39,402 nucleotides of DNA, from the NCBI GenBank assembly GCA_900766975.1, contig CAAFXO010000005.1:1-39402 (forward strand). Direction: 5' to 3'. The translations under genes and the position numbers were made by a program. Each line of letters begins with the position of its first letter. The stretch's first letter is position 1. This stretch comes from Bacteroidales bacterium. GTDB lineage: Bacteria > Bacteroidota > Bacteroidia > Bacteroidales > Muribaculaceae. Positions 7,917 to 16,512 of the stretch are shown one piece after another. The notes below the pieces were generated by a model. It made no database searches. It worked only from the letters and a program-made list of their open reading frames with translations, and was not told where the DNA came from.

Positions 7917-8954
7917 ATGGAAAAGAAGAAACTTATAGGCATGAATCTTGTGGAGCTGCAGGATGTGGCTTATAAAGGGGGTATGCCCAAGTTCGTCGGC
8001 AAGCAACTTGCCGAGTGGATATATGCCAAGGGGGCTATCAGCTTTGATGAGATGGTCAACATCTCGAAGCGCAATAAGGAGTGGCTCTCGGAGCATTATG
8101 AGATAGGGCGTCGGGCGCCGATCAAGTCGACCAAGTCGACCGACGGCACGGTGAAATATCTCTTTGCCGCCGGGGCGGGACGCGCCATCGAGTCAGTCTA
8201 TATCCCCGACCATGATCGTGCCACACTCTGCGTGTCGAGCCAGGTGGGTTGTAAGATGAATTGCTATTTCTGCGCCACCGGCAAGTTGGGATTCAAAGCC
8301 AACCTCACCGCCTCGGAGATCATGAATCAGATATTGAGCATCCCTCCGCGCCCCGAGAAGGGATTCGAGCCGATGACACCCCTCACCAATATAGTCTTTA
8401 TGGGGATGGGTGAACCTCTCGACAACCTGAGCGAAGTGATGAGAGCCATCGATATCCTGACCTCCCCATGGGGATTGGCTTGGAGCCCGAAGCGTATCAC
8501 CGTCTCGACCGTGGGAAAATTGCCGCAACTCAAGGATCTGCTCGACAATACACAGGTGCATGTGGCGGTGAGTGTCCACACTGCCGATGTGGCTCAGCGC
8601 GAGTCGCTGATGCCGGCACAGAAGGCGTTCCCCATCTCGTCGGTGATGAAATGTCTGGCGCCCTACGACTTCAGCCATCAGCGTCGCCTGTCGCTGGAAT
8701 ATATTATGTGGCGAGGCATCAACGACGATGTGGCGCATGCCGATATGCTCATCAAGTTGATCGGCAAGATCGACTGTCGTGTCAATCTGATACGCTTCCA
8801 TGCCATCGAGGGGGTGGACCTCCATCCTGCCAGCAATGAGCGTATGATCATGTTTAGAAATTATTTGAACCAGAAGGGTGTAGTGGCGACTATTCGTGCT
8901 TCGCGTGGCGAGGATATCGACGCCGCCTGCGGAATGCTCGCCGCTAAATCTTAA
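7917..8954 (+). CDS. rlmN: Dual-specificity 23S rRNA/tRNA C2-adenosine methyltransferase RlmN
   Basis: This 345-residue radical-SAM enzyme methylates C2 of A2503 in 23S rRNA and A37 in some tRNAs. The [4Fe-4S]-binding CxxxCxxC is at Cys112, Cys116 and Cys119 (GCKMNCYFCATGKLGF). It is preceded by the conserved CVSSQVGC with Cys105, and the methyl-carrying cysteine is Cys338 in DAACGML near the C-terminus. GMGEPLDN and SVHT are also as in the family. Translation from ATG 7917 gives the standard length. pdxA begins only 12 nt after the stop, so the two are co-transcribed, and the unit may read on into the inositol-lipid genes. Confidence 0.97.
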   Translation: MEKKKLIGMNLVELQDVAYKGGMPKFVGKQLAEWIYAKGAISFDEMVNISKRNKEWLSEHYEIGRRAPIKSTKSTDGTVKYLFAAGAGRAIESVYIPDHDRATLCVSSQVGCKMNCYFCATGKLGFKANLTASEIMNQILSIPPRPEKGFEPMTPLTNIVFMGMGEPLDNLSEVMRAIDILTSPWGLAWSPKRITVSTVGKLPQLKDLLDNTQVHVAVSVHTADVAQRESLMPAQKAFPISSVMKCLAPYDFSHQRRLSLEYIMWRGINDDVAHADMLIKLIGKIDCRVNLIRFHAIEGVDLHPASNERMIMFRNYLNQKGVVATIRASRGEDIDAACGMLAAKS

Positions 8955-8966
8955 AATCCCAATATC

Positions 8967-10112
8967 ATGAACAATCCGATTAGAGTGGCTATAACCCAGG
9001 GTGATTTCAATGGCGTCGGCCTTGAAGTTGCGTTGAAGGCTCTGGCAGATGAGAATATCACTGAGCTCTTCACCCCTATCCTCTTTGCCGATCATCGCAT
9101 CGTGGAGCATGCCCTGCGTGTGTTCCAGCTCGATATGCCTCATCTCCGCCTTATTAAGAATCTTCAGCAGGTGGAGGATAACTGTCTGAATGTGGTGCAT
9201 CTGAATCTTGCGGATGCCGGAGTCACAGCCGGCACACCGAGCAAGGCGTCGGGATGCGGTGCGCTGGCATCGATCGATGCAGCCGTCGAGGCGATAGCTC
9301 GCGGTGAGGCTGATGTGCTGGTGACAGCCCCTATCTGCAAGGAGGCTATCGACCTGCCGGGGTTCACCGGGCATACCGAATATCTTGGCGCCAAGGCCGG
9401 TGGCAATGTCAAGCCGCAGATGATCCTCTTCGACGATCATGTCAGAGTGGCCTTGGTGACGACTCATCTCCCGGTGAGCCGCATCGCCGAGAATATCTCT
9501 GTAGAAAATATAGAGGCGGCACTTCGTCGCTTTGATGCCACCCTCCGCAGCGACTATGGTGTGGATCGCCCCAAGATCGCCATCCTCTCGCTCAATCCCC
9601 ATTGTGGCGACGGCGGACTCTTGGGTGGCGAAGAGAAGGAGGCAATCATCCCCGCCATCGAGAAGTGTTTCGCCGACGGACTGCTCGCCTTCGGTCCCTA
9701 CGCCGCCGACGGATTCTTCGGCACGGGAGCCTATCGTGATTTCGACGGCGTTCTGGCTATGTATCACGACCAGGGGCTTGCCCCCTTCAAGTCGTTGGCA
9801 CGAGAGAATGGCGTCAACTTCACCGCCGGCCTCCCTTATGTGCGCACCAGCCCCGACCATGGCACCGCCTACGACATAGCCTGGCAGGGCGTGGCTGACC
9901 CCACTTCGATGCGCGAAGCTATCTACAAGGCTATCGATATATATCGCTGCCGCCAAAGATATGCCGAAGCCTCTGCCCACCCTCTGAAGATTACCCCTCC
10001 GGAGCGCAACGCACGCTCCGAACGTGAGGGGGGCGAACCGCGCTTCCCCAAGTTCCCCAAGAGCGCTAAGCAGGAGAAGGAAGCTAAGAATAATTCACAA
10101 CCCATAGAATAA
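8967..10112 (+). CDS. pdxA: 4-hydroxythreonine-4-phosphate dehydrogenase
   Basis: The 381-residue product is the PdxA enzyme of the DXP-dependent vitamin B6 pathway (NAD-dependent oxidation of 4-phosphohydroxy-L-threonine). Recognisable parts are RVAITQGDFNGVGLEVALK at the N-terminus, TAPICKEAI, the metal-site segment GFTGHTEYLG, LVTTHLPVSRI, ILSLNPHCGDGG and MYHDQGLAPFK. The enzyme core ends near residue 338. The last 40 or so residues (from HPLKITPPERNARSE) are a hydrophilic tail with a short FPKFPKS repeat. This tail is encoded by a strong DNA palindrome (9994-10031) and a 9-bp direct repeat, and looks like a later addition. The next gene follows after 8 nt. Confidence 0.95.
   Translation: MNNPIRVAITQGDFNGVGLEVALKALADENITELFTPILFADHRIVEHALRVFQLDMPHLRLIKNLQQVEDNCLNVVHLNLADAGVTAGTPSKASGCGALASIDAAVEAIARGEADVLVTAPICKEAIDLPGFTGHTEYLGAKAGGNVKPQMILFDDHVRVALVTTHLPVSRIAENISVENIEAALRRFDATLRSDYGVDRPKIAILSLNPHCGDGGLLGGEEKEAIIPAIEKCFADGLLAFGPYAADGFFGTGAYRDFDGVLAMYHDQGLAPFKSLARENGVNFTAGLPYVRTSPDHGTAYDIAWQGVADPTSMREAIYKAIDIYRCRQRYAEASAHPLKITPPERNARSEREGGEPRFPKFPKSAKQEKEAKNNSQPIE
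9994..10031. repeat. Strong palindrome within the pdxA tail, followed by 9-bp direct repeats
   Basis: CCCCTC (9994-9999) plus CGGAGCG (10000-10006) pair with CGCTCCG (10014-10020) and GAGGGG (10026-10031). Just downstream TTCCCCAAG occurs twice in tandem. All of this lies in the non-conserved C-terminal tail of pdxA. Confidence 0.7.
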
Positions 10113-10120
10113 TAACGCAG

Positions 10121-10849
10121 ATGAATTTTGGAATCATTGCCGCCGGCGAAGGTAGCCGCCTCGTGCAGGAGGGGGTAAGTGTCCCCAAGCCCTTGGTGCG
10201 TATCGAGAATGACCTCCCGATGATCGGCCGTCTTGTCGATATCTTCGACAGCCTTGGCGCCGGCACTATCTCGGTGATCGTAAATGAGCAGATGACCGAG
10301 GTGGCAGACTATGTTCGCTCACTGAGTGGCAAGATCAATGCCGAGCTCGAACTCGTGGTGAAGACCACCCCCTCGTCGATGCATAGTTTCTACGAATTGG
10401 GCAGTCTTCTGCGCAATCGTGGCCGCTTCGTGCTGACCACTGTCGATACGATCTTCCCTCGCGAAGACTTCGCCCGCTATGTTGCGGCATTCGATGCCGC
10501 CCCGGCTCAGGTGGAGGGGATGATGGCAGTGACCCGATATATCGACGATGAGAAGCCCCTCTATGTCGAGACAGAGGCTGACTCGATGCGTATCAAGGCA
10601 TTCCGCGACGAGGCGTGGGATGAGGCTCGATACATCTCCGGGGGTATCTATGGCCTCGACACGAGCGCCATCGATGTGCTCGACGACTGCCTGAAGCGGG
10701 GCGTGTCGCGTATGCGCAATTTCCAACGCGCTCTGGTGGCTGCCGGCCTCCATCTGCAAGCCTACGATATGGGCAAGATCATCGACGTCGACCATGCCGG
10801 CGACATCGAGAAAGCAAGAAAATTCCTAAGTGGCAACGACTCCCTGTAG
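10121..10849 (+). CDS. Sugar-phosphate-type nucleotidyltransferase of the inositol-lipid locus
   Basis: The 242-residue product has the nucleotide-binding start of NTP transferases (GIIAAGEGSRL, residues 3-13, then PKPLVRI with the catalytic Lys). It also has TTVDTIF as the metal-binding Asp segment, YISGGIYGL, and a C-terminal DVDHAGDIEKARKFL typical of GlmU/RmlA-like enzymes. The substrate is not visible. Its place at the head of genes for CDP-alcohol phosphatidyltransferases and inositol-1-phosphate synthase suggests activation of inositol phosphate or a related polyol with CTP or another NTP; this is inference. It starts 8 nt after pdxA, and the next gene follows after 22 nt, all on one strand. 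Confidence 0.85.
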   Translation: MNFGIIAAGEGSRLVQEGVSVPKPLVRIENDLPMIGRLVDIFDSLGAGTISVIVNEQMTEVADYVRSLSGKINAELELVVKTTPSSMHSFYELGSLLRNRGRFVLTTVDTIFPREDFARYVAAFDAAPAQVEGMMAVTRYIDDEKPLYVETEADSMRIKAFRDEAWDEARYISGGIYGLDTSAIDVLDDCLKRGVSRMRNFQRALVAAGLHLQAYDMGKIIDVDHAGDIEKARKFLSGNDSL

Positions 10850-10871
10850 TCGATGCCTTACATTATATAAT

Positions 10872-11741
10872 ATGGCAGATATCAAAATAGCGGGTGTAAT
10901 GCGCGCCGGCGCTTATTCACCCAATCATATCGGAAATGATGCCGCAATCTTCAATGCTGTTGCCGACCAGCTGCGCAAGCGGGGCTGCGAGGTGACGGTA
11001 TATAGCGAATCGCAGTTCCAACAGGAGGATATCCCTGAAGATATCATCCTGAATATGTGTCGTGAACAGGAGTCTATCAAAAAACTTATCAGCCTCGAGG
11101 ATCGTGGCTGCTTGGTGGTGAACAGTGGTTATGGCATAGAGAATTGTACTCGCGAGCGGATGACACGCATCTTGATGGGCAATAATATCCCCTATCCCGA
11201 CAGCATCATCGTGAACACCAACGAGGATGTGCGCGGGCAGTTGGAGCGTGCCGGATTCGCCTCCTGCTGGATCAAGCGTGGCGACTTCCATTCGATGCAT
11301 AAGGAGGATGTGAGCTATTGCCGCCACATCGAGGAGGCGCAGGAGGTGCTCCATGAGTATTTCTATCGCGGCATCAAGCGTGCGGTGATCAATCGTCACC
11401 TGGTGGGCGACCTTGTGAAGTTCTATGGCGTGAGCGGTCAGCCCTTCTTCTATTGGTTTTATCCCTTCGATGAGGGTCATTCGAAATATGGCACGGAGGC
11501 TGTCAATGGCAAGTCTCACGGCTTCACTTTCGATGAGGATCACCTCAAGAAGATATGCCAGCAGGCATCGGATATCATGGATGTCAAGATCTATGGAGGC
11601 GACTGTATCATCGATGCCGACGGCTCCATGCAGATCATCGACTTCAACGACTGGCCTTCGTTCGCGCCATGTCGCAATGAGGCGGCACCCTATATCGCCA
11701 AGTGTGTGCTCAACTATATAAGGAAGAATTATAAGTCATGA
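10872..11741 (+). CDS. ATP-grasp-fold protein of the inositol-lipid locus
   Basis: A 289-residue cytoplasmic protein. The N-terminal third looks like a pre-ATP-grasp domain (IKIAGVMRAGAYSPNH). Residues of the ATP-grasp core appear in CWIKRGDFHSM and, near the C-terminus, in YGGDCIIDADG followed by IIDFNDWPSF, where Asp and Asn bind metal and ATP. Such enzymes ligate a carboxylate to an amine or other nucleophile; the substrate here is unknown. The start at 10872 (MADIKIAG) is preferred over an upstream ATG that overlaps the end of the preceding gene. Its stop overlaps the start of pgpA by four bases (ATGA), so translation is coupled. Confidence 0.8.
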   Translation: MADIKIAGVMRAGAYSPNHIGNDAAIFNAVADQLRKRGCEVTVYSESQFQQEDIPEDIILNMCREQESIKKLISLEDRGCLVVNSGYGIENCTRERMTRILMGNNIPYPDSIIVNTNEDVRGQLERAGFASCWIKRGDFHSMHKEDVSYCRHIEEAQEVLHEYFYRGIKRAVINRHLVGDLVKFYGVSGQPFFYWFYPFDEGHSKYGTEAVNGKSHGFTFDEDHLKKICQQASDIMDVKIYGGDCIIDADGSMQIIDFNDWPSFAPCRNEAAPYIAKCVLNYIRKNYKS

Positions 11742-12256
11742 AGCCGAGACAAGAAGCAGGAGCCAAGGGCACGGAGAGGGGTAAGTTCCCCCTCTTTCCG
11801 AAGCTGATAGCCACCTCATTCGGGGTGGGCTTTCTGCCGGTGATGCCGGGCACATGGGGAGCCATACTCGCCATCCTGCTCTGGTTGCCCCTCTATCTGT
11901 GGGCGTCGTCGGCAGTGATACTGACGGTGACAGCGGTGGCTGTCGTGGTCTTCGCCGTGGCCGGCACCTGGGCAAGCAGTGTCAGCGAGAAGTATTGGGG
12001 CAAGGACCCGGTGGTGGCTTGTGTCGACGAGACAGTGGGGCAGTGGATCTCGCTATTGCCGATTACGTCGGTGGCTGTCGACCCATGGTGGCTGATCCTC
12101 TTGTCGCTGGCGTTGTTCCGCCTGTTCGATATATATAAGCCCTTAGGCATTCGCGCTATGGAGCGCCTGCCGAGAGGGTATGGCATGATGGCTGACGATG
12201 TCTTGGCTGGCATATATAGCGTCATCGTGTTATTGATCGTAAAGATGATTATTTAG
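11738..12256 (+). CDS. pgpA: Phosphatidylglycerophosphatase A-family lipid phosphatase
   Basis: The 172-residue membrane protein has the PgpA signature in order: GFLPVMPGTWGA near the N-terminus, DPVVACVDETVGQWI in the middle, FRLFDIYKPLGI, and GYGMMADDVLAGIY at the C-terminus. These include the acidic residues that bind Mg. It has about four membrane segments. PgpA removes the phosphate of phosphatidylglycerol phosphate; in this locus it may instead, or in addition, dephosphorylate phosphatidylinositol phosphate. That is inferred from position only. It overlaps the preceding gene by four bases, and a GtrA gene follows after 20 nt. Confidence 0.9.
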   Translation: MKPRQEAGAKGTERGKFPLFPKLIATSFGVGFLPVMPGTWGAILAILLWLPLYLWASSAVILTVTAVAVVVFAVAGTWASSVSEKYWGKDPVVACVDETVGQWISLLPITSVAVDPWWLILLSLALFRLFDIYKPLGIRAMERLPRGYGMMADDVLAGIYSVIVLLIVKMII

Positions 12257-12276
12257 TCTCGATCCTATCTAATCGT

Positions 12277-12849
12277 ATGACAGAAGAGAAGAAGAAACAT
12301 AAGATCGCGGATAAGCTGCTGAATGGCGGAGGAGTGTTCACATTCCTGCGGTCGATAGTCTCGTCGCAAGTCGGCTCATGGGTCGATTTCGGCATGAGTA
12401 TGCTCTTCTATTCTCTGATCTTGGTGGCTCTCGAGCCGCTGCATCGCTCGAATCTGTCGGTGGCCATCGGCGCTATCTCGGGCGGAGTGGTGAATTGCTA
12501 TATCAATTATTGCTTTACGTTCCATGCTCAGCAGCAGTCGATCAAGGCTATCGTGGTGAAGTATGCCATGGTGTGGGTCGGCTCGTTGCTTCTGAATATG
12601 TATGGCACGACCGGATTGGCATTCCTCTTGACTCATTGGCGCTTTTTGACGGAGTGGAATATCTCAGCCGATGTGATCTTCGCCGCCGCTCGTCTGGCTG
12701 TGTCGCTCATCGTGTCTGTGGCATGGAACTATCTGTTGCAACGAAATTTCGTGTATCGTTCCACCCGCTTCGACCGGTATGCCATTGAGGCGGTCGATGC
12801 CATGACTGCCGGGAGGCTCTGGCGCTCGCATCATGGAGGTGGCGAATGA
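12277..12849 (+). CDS. GtrA-family membrane protein
   Basis: A 190-residue protein with four predicted membrane helices (about residues 28-55, 60-83, 90-115 and 125-155) and the GtrA pattern FLRSIVSSQVGSWVDFGMSMLFY, then VNCYINYCFTF and WNYLLQRNFVYRS near the C-terminal side. GtrA proteins are thought to help move prenyl-linked sugars or other lipid-linked groups across the inner membrane. In this locus it could serve flipping or glycosylation of an inositol lipid; this is inferred. A leader of 53 nt separates it from the next gene. Confidence 0.85.
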   Translation: MTEEKKKHKIADKLLNGGGVFTFLRSIVSSQVGSWVDFGMSMLFYSLILVALEPLHRSNLSVAIGAISGGVVNCYINYCFTFHAQQQSIKAIVVKYAMVWVGSLLLNMYGTTGLAFLLTHWRFLTEWNISADVIFAAARLAVSLIVSVAWNYLLQRNFVYRSTRFDRYAIEAVDAMTAGRLWRSHHGGGE

Positions 12850-12902
12850 TATCCATATAATAAGACAACCTAATAGAAATTTTATTTTGATTTAATACGC
12901 AA

Positions 12903-13565
12903 ATGTCTGAAAAAAGTAAATTCAAAAGGATGCGTGATGGTCTGCAGCAGGCCATCTATACGGTGATCAACCCGGTGGTCCGCACGATGGTGAGGGTTGG
13001 CATCACTCCTAATATGGTGACCACGATCGGTCTGCTCGGCAACTTGGCAGCCGCTGCCTTGCTGGTATATGCCGGTATGACACAGGGTGCAGATGGGCCC
13101 AATTATGGCATTGTGATCTTGGCGGGGTGTGTGATTATCCTCTCGTCGCTCTTCGATATGCTCGATGGGCAGGTGGCACGCCTCGGCGGGATGGTGTCGA
13201 AGTTTGGCGCCCTCTATGATTCGGTGCTCGACCGCTATTGCGAGCTCTTCACACTCGGCGGCGTGGCGTTCTATCTGATGTCGTGTGACGATATGATCGG
13301 TGCGTTGCTCACGTTCTTAGCCTTGGTGGGAAGCATGATGGTGAGCTATGTGCGAGCACGAGCCGAGGCCTTGGGTGCCAATTGCTCGGTCGGCTTGATG
13401 CAGCGCCCCGAGAGGGTAGTGGTGACGTCGATTGCCGTAATCGCTGCCGGCATCGCACACCTGAACCTGATCATCGTGATCGGTATGGCTCTGATCGCTC
13501 TGCTCGCCAACATCACGGCGATAGTCCGCATATTGCATAGTAGAAGTAAATTGATCAATAAGTAA
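12903..13565 (+). CDS. CDP-alcohol phosphatidyltransferase (candidate phosphatidylinositol-phosphate synthase)
   Basis: A 220-residue integral membrane enzyme. The full CDP-alcohol phosphotransferase motif DxxDGxxARx8GxxxDxxxD is present around residues 84-107 (DMLDGQVARLGG then FGALYDSVLDR). About six membrane helices surround it. These enzymes displace CMP from CDP-diacylglycerol, or another CDP-alcohol, with an alcohol. With ino1 and an AUR1-like enzyme in the same locus, inositol-1-phosphate is the likely acceptor, as reported for the inositol-lipid cluster of Bacteroides (BT_1522-BT_1526, from memory). The exact acceptor cannot be read from the sequence. The PAP2 gene follows after 13 nt. 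Confidence 0.88.
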   Translation: MSEKSKFKRMRDGLQQAIYTVINPVVRTMVRVGITPNMVTTIGLLGNLAAAALLVYAGMTQGADGPNYGIVILAGCVIILSSLFDMLDGQVARLGGMVSKFGALYDSVLDRYCELFTLGGVAFYLMSCDDMIGALLTFLALVGSMMVSYVRARAEALGANCSVGLMQRPERVVVTSIAVIAAGIAHLNLIIVIGMALIALLANITAIVRILHSRSKLINK

Positions 13566-13578
13566 TATTATAGAGATT

Positions 13579-14514
13579 ATGACGAAGTTTACCCTCCCCA
13601 CCCGCTGCGAATTGCTGATATCCTTGGCAATCCTTGCGCTGTGGCTATTCGTTACGGTGGCTTTCGTCGGATTCCGCTCGGAGCATATACTGCTTTGTGC
13701 CGCCTTCTTGCTGCTCTTTATCCCCTATCAGGGGTCGCGCAAGCTGGTGGTGGCATTGCTCCCCTTCTTCATCTTCGGCATCTCTTACGACTGGATGAAT
13801 CTGCTCCCCAATTATGAAGTGAATCCGGTGGATGTCGAGGGGTTGTATACCGCCGAGAAAAGTCTCTTCGGCATCACAGTGGCCGAGGGAGTGGTGCTGA
13901 CTCCCAATGAATACTTCGCCCTGCATCACTGCCCGGCGATGGACTTCATGAGCGGCATCTTCTATCTCTGCTGGGTGCCCCTGCCGATCATCTTCGGCAT
14001 TTGGCTCTATTTCAAGGGTGAGCGTCGAGCTTATCTTCACTTCGCGATAGTCTTCCTATTGGTGAATCTTATCGGCTTCACCTTCTATTATATCCATCCG
14101 GCAGCGCCGCCATGGTATGTGGCGATGCATGGCATGGAGCCAATAACGGGCACTCCGGGCGAGGTGGCAGGCCTCGGTCGCTTCGACGAGATGACCGGCT
14201 TGAATATCTTCCATCTCCTCTATTCGCGCAATGCCAATGTCTTCGCCGCCCTCCCTTCGCTCCACTCTGCCTATACCCTCGTGGCGCTGATCTATGCCAT
14301 CCGATTCAAAGCCCCTCGCTTCTGGATTATCCTCCTGGCTGTGGTGACCTTGGGTATATGGCTGACTGCCGTATATTCGTCTCATCATTATATCATCGAT
14401 GTGATGTGTGGCATCGCTTGTGCCCTGGTCGGCGCCATTCTCTTCGAAATCGCTGTGGCTCGGATCGCTCCCCTGCACCGTGCCCTCGACCGATATGTAG
14501 ATTATATCTGTTAA
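13579..14514 (+). CDS. AUR1/PAP2-type inositol-lipid phosphatase or inositolphosphotransferase
   Basis: A 311-residue protein with six or seven membrane helices. The PAP2 catalytic motifs are PSLHSAYTLV (about residues 228-237) and SSHHYIIDV (about 269-277) with the active-site histidines, and YIHPAAPPWY matches the AUR1/inositol-phosphorylceramide-synthase subgroup rather than simple PAP2 phosphatases. It probably acts at the outer face of the inner membrane, either dephosphorylating phosphatidylinositol phosphate or passing phosphoinositol to ceramide, the inositol-sphingolipid step of Bacteroidetes. Its place between two CDP-alcohol phosphotransferase genes supports this. Which of the two reactions it carries out is not decidable from the sequence. 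Confidence 0.85.
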   Translation: MTKFTLPTRCELLISLAILALWLFVTVAFVGFRSEHILLCAAFLLLFIPYQGSRKLVVALLPFFIFGISYDWMNLLPNYEVNPVDVEGLYTAEKSLFGITVAEGVVLTPNEYFALHHCPAMDFMSGIFYLCWVPLPIIFGIWLYFKGERRAYLHFAIVFLLVNLIGFTFYYIHPAAPPWYVAMHGMEPITGTPGEVAGLGRFDEMTGLNIFHLLYSRNANVFAALPSLHSAYTLVALIYAIRFKAPRFWIILLAVVTLGIWLTAVYSSHHYIIDVMCGIACALVGAILFEIAVARIAPLHRALDRYVDYIC

Positions 14515-14549
14515 GAAACTTTTATGTTACTCAGCAACTCCTTTAGAAT

Positions 14550-15509
14550 ATGAAAGTTAAAGATAAAACATCAAAGATTAAGTCGGAATTTAAGTCTTCG
14601 CTCAAGTCGATGGATACGGAGGAACATATCGACCTCTATTTCTATCGTCCTATCGGCTATGCTTGGGCTCTTCTCGCTCGTAAACTTGGGGTTACCCCCA
14701 ATGTCATCACCATCGCTTCGATCTTCCTCGGTGTCGGTGCCGGCGTCTGCTTCTATTTCGACAATCCCTGGATCAACATCGCCGGTGCACTCTTGCTGAT
14801 CTGGGCGGATTCTTTCGATAGTGCCGACGGGCAGTTGGCTCGTATGACAGGCCAGTATTCTCGTGTGGGTCGCATCTTGGATGGTATCAGCGGCGACCTA
14901 TGGTTTGCCGCCATCTATGCGGCTATCTGCCTTCGCGAGACTGTGACTTCCTCCTTCTTTATAGATCATCATTGGGCAATCTGGGTGATGGCTGTCGTCA
15001 CCGGACTCTGCCACGCCGTGCAGGCTGCCATGGCTGACTATTACCGACAGTTCCACCTCTTCTTCCTTCGAGGCAAGGAGGGTAGCGAACTCGATTCCAC
15101 CTCCGAACTCAAGGAGAAGTATGCCTCCTTGTCGTGGGGTAAGAATTTCTGGAGCAAGCTCGTGATGACTTTCTATCTCAATTACACTGTAGGGCAGGAG
15201 AAACGCACTCCTCGCATGCAGGAGTTGCGCGCATCTCTCCGTGCCCGCTTCAGCGGTGAGATCCCTCAGAAATTCCGCGATGAGTTCCGCGCCTTGAGCC
15301 TCCCTCTGATGAAATATACCAATATCCTCTCCTTCAATACTCGCACCATAGCCCTCTTCGTGGCTATCTTGGTGCTGAGGATGCCTTGGCTCTATTTCGC
15401 CTTCGAACTCACGGTGCTTAATATCATCTTGGTGTATATGATGGTGCGCCACGAACGTATCTGCCACACCATGAACCAACGTCTTCAAGACCCTGCCTAT
15501 GAATATTGA
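14550..15509 (+). CDS. Second CDP-alcohol phosphatidyltransferase
   Basis: A 319-residue membrane protein. The motif DSADGQLAR followed by GRILDGISGD (about residues 90-116) holds all conserved Asp, Gly and Arg residues of the CDP-alcohol phosphotransferase family. It differs clearly from the first copy: it is about 100 residues longer, with a charged cytoplasmic insert between the helices (about 185-255, GKEGSELDSTSELKEKY and the following region). Two such enzymes in one locus suggests two successive or alternative head-group transfers. The stop overlaps the start of the next gene by 11 nt, indicating translational coupling. Confidence 0.87.
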   Translation: MKVKDKTSKIKSEFKSSLKSMDTEEHIDLYFYRPIGYAWALLARKLGVTPNVITIASIFLGVGAGVCFYFDNPWINIAGALLLIWADSFDSADGQLARMTGQYSRVGRILDGISGDLWFAAIYAAICLRETVTSSFFIDHHWAIWVMAVVTGLCHAVQAAMADYYRQFHLFFLRGKEGSELDSTSELKEKYASLSWGKNFWSKLVMTFYLNYTVGQEKRTPRMQELRASLRARFSGEIPQKFRDEFRALSLPLMKYTNILSFNTRTIALFVAILVLRMPWLYFAFELTVLNIILVYMMVRHERICHTMNQRLQDPAYEY

Positions 15510-16218
15510 TGCTACAAAGATCCGCGGCCTCCTCTTCGACTATGGAGGCACTATCGACTCGGGTGGCGACCACTGGAGCGAGGTAATATGGTCGGCTTAT
15601 CAGCAGGCCGGAGTAGTGGTGGATAAGAGTGTATTTCGCGACGCATACGTCTATGCCGAGCGCGAATTGGCACGCGTCAAACATATCTTGCCTCATCACA
15701 CCTTCCACGACATGATGCTCATCAAGATGAAGATTGAGTTGCAATGGCTCGCCGAGCATGGCGACATAGCGACAGATATCGTGGAAGAGAAGAGCCGGGA
15801 AGTAGCAGAGATATGCTACGCCTCGGCGCGAAGCCATGTCGAAGCCTCGAAGAGGGTGCTCGAGCAGTTGGCTCCACGCTATCCGATGGTGCTCGTCTCT
15901 AATTTCTATGGCAATGTGGAGAGCGTGCTTGCCGACTTCGGTATCGACAAGTATTTCAAGACTATCGTGGAGAGTGCCGTGGTGGGAGTCCGCAAACCGG
16001 ATCCGCGCATCTTCGCCCTCGGCGTCGAAGCGCTGGGCATGAAGCCGGAAGAGACCCTCGTCATCGGCGACTCCTATCGCAAGGATATCGTGCCGGCGGA
16101 GTCGATCGGCTGTCAGGTGCTATGGATCAAGGGTAAGGGATGGACCGCCGAGGAGGATGCACAGACGCATCCCAATATGGTCCAAAAATTGGACGAATTG
16201 GTCAAAATTCTGCCATAA
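15499..16218 (+). CDS. HAD-superfamily phosphatase
   Basis: A 239-residue soluble protein with the HAD motifs: FDYGGTID (residues 13-20; Asp14 is the nucleophile), VSNFYGN (motif II Ser), a conserved Lys in GVRKPDPRIF, and GDSYRKD with the metal-binding Asp. The second acidic residue of motif I is Gly (DxGGT rather than DxDGT), as in some HAD subgroups, so phosphatase activity is not certain. Its overlap with the preceding gene suggests a role in the same pathway, for example dephosphorylation of inositol-1-phosphate; this is inference. It is the last gene of the run; a 294-nt spacer with a new leader follows. Confidence 0.87.
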   Translation: MNIDATKIRGLLFDYGGTIDSGGDHWSEVIWSAYQQAGVVVDKSVFRDAYVYAERELARVKHILPHHTFHDMMLIKMKIELQWLAEHGDIATDIVEEKSREVAEICYASARSHVEASKRVLEQLAPRYPMVLVSNFYGNVESVLADFGIDKYFKTIVESAVVGVRKPDPRIFALGVEALGMKPEETLVIGDSYRKDIVPAESIGCQVLWIKGKGWTAEEDAQTHPNMVQKLDELVKILP

Positions 16219-16385
16219 GCCTACTTATGACTAATTAACACATTTTTCTGAATTCAGATTAATATTCACATATATTTAGTAATATGGGAATGTTTTAACA
16301 ATCTTTAAGAAATGGGCTGTTAATTTTTTATGAAATTTCTTTGCAGAATGGGAATTTCAAGGTAATTTTACATCGTTTTTCCCTG

Positions 16386-16405
16386 ATGCATGTTTCGACA
16401 TGCAT
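16386..16405 (+). promoter_or_regulatory. Hairpin in the ino1 leader; rest of the 16219-16512 spacer
   Basis: ATGCATG-TTTCGA-CATGCAT forms a perfect 7-bp stem about 110 nt before the ino1 start. The spacer is AT-rich; a near-consensus -7 box TTTCTTTG lies at about 16338-16345, which would place the hairpin in the 5' leader. I see no other gene in the spacer. Confidence 0.45.
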
Positions 16406-16512
16406 TCGTATCGCTATGTGTTAGACTTAAAATGGAGATAAAAAAGCAAATATAGTGGCAAGGGAGAGACATATTAGAAATAGAAACAACAAAACATTAT
16501 TTTAAAGAAATT

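Noticed and set aside
8193..9980. A 595-codon open frame on the minus strand opposite rlmN and pdxA
   Set aside because: Both plus-strand genes are certain. The antisense frame results from their codon bias and shows no recognisable domain, only His/Arg/Gly-rich sequence.
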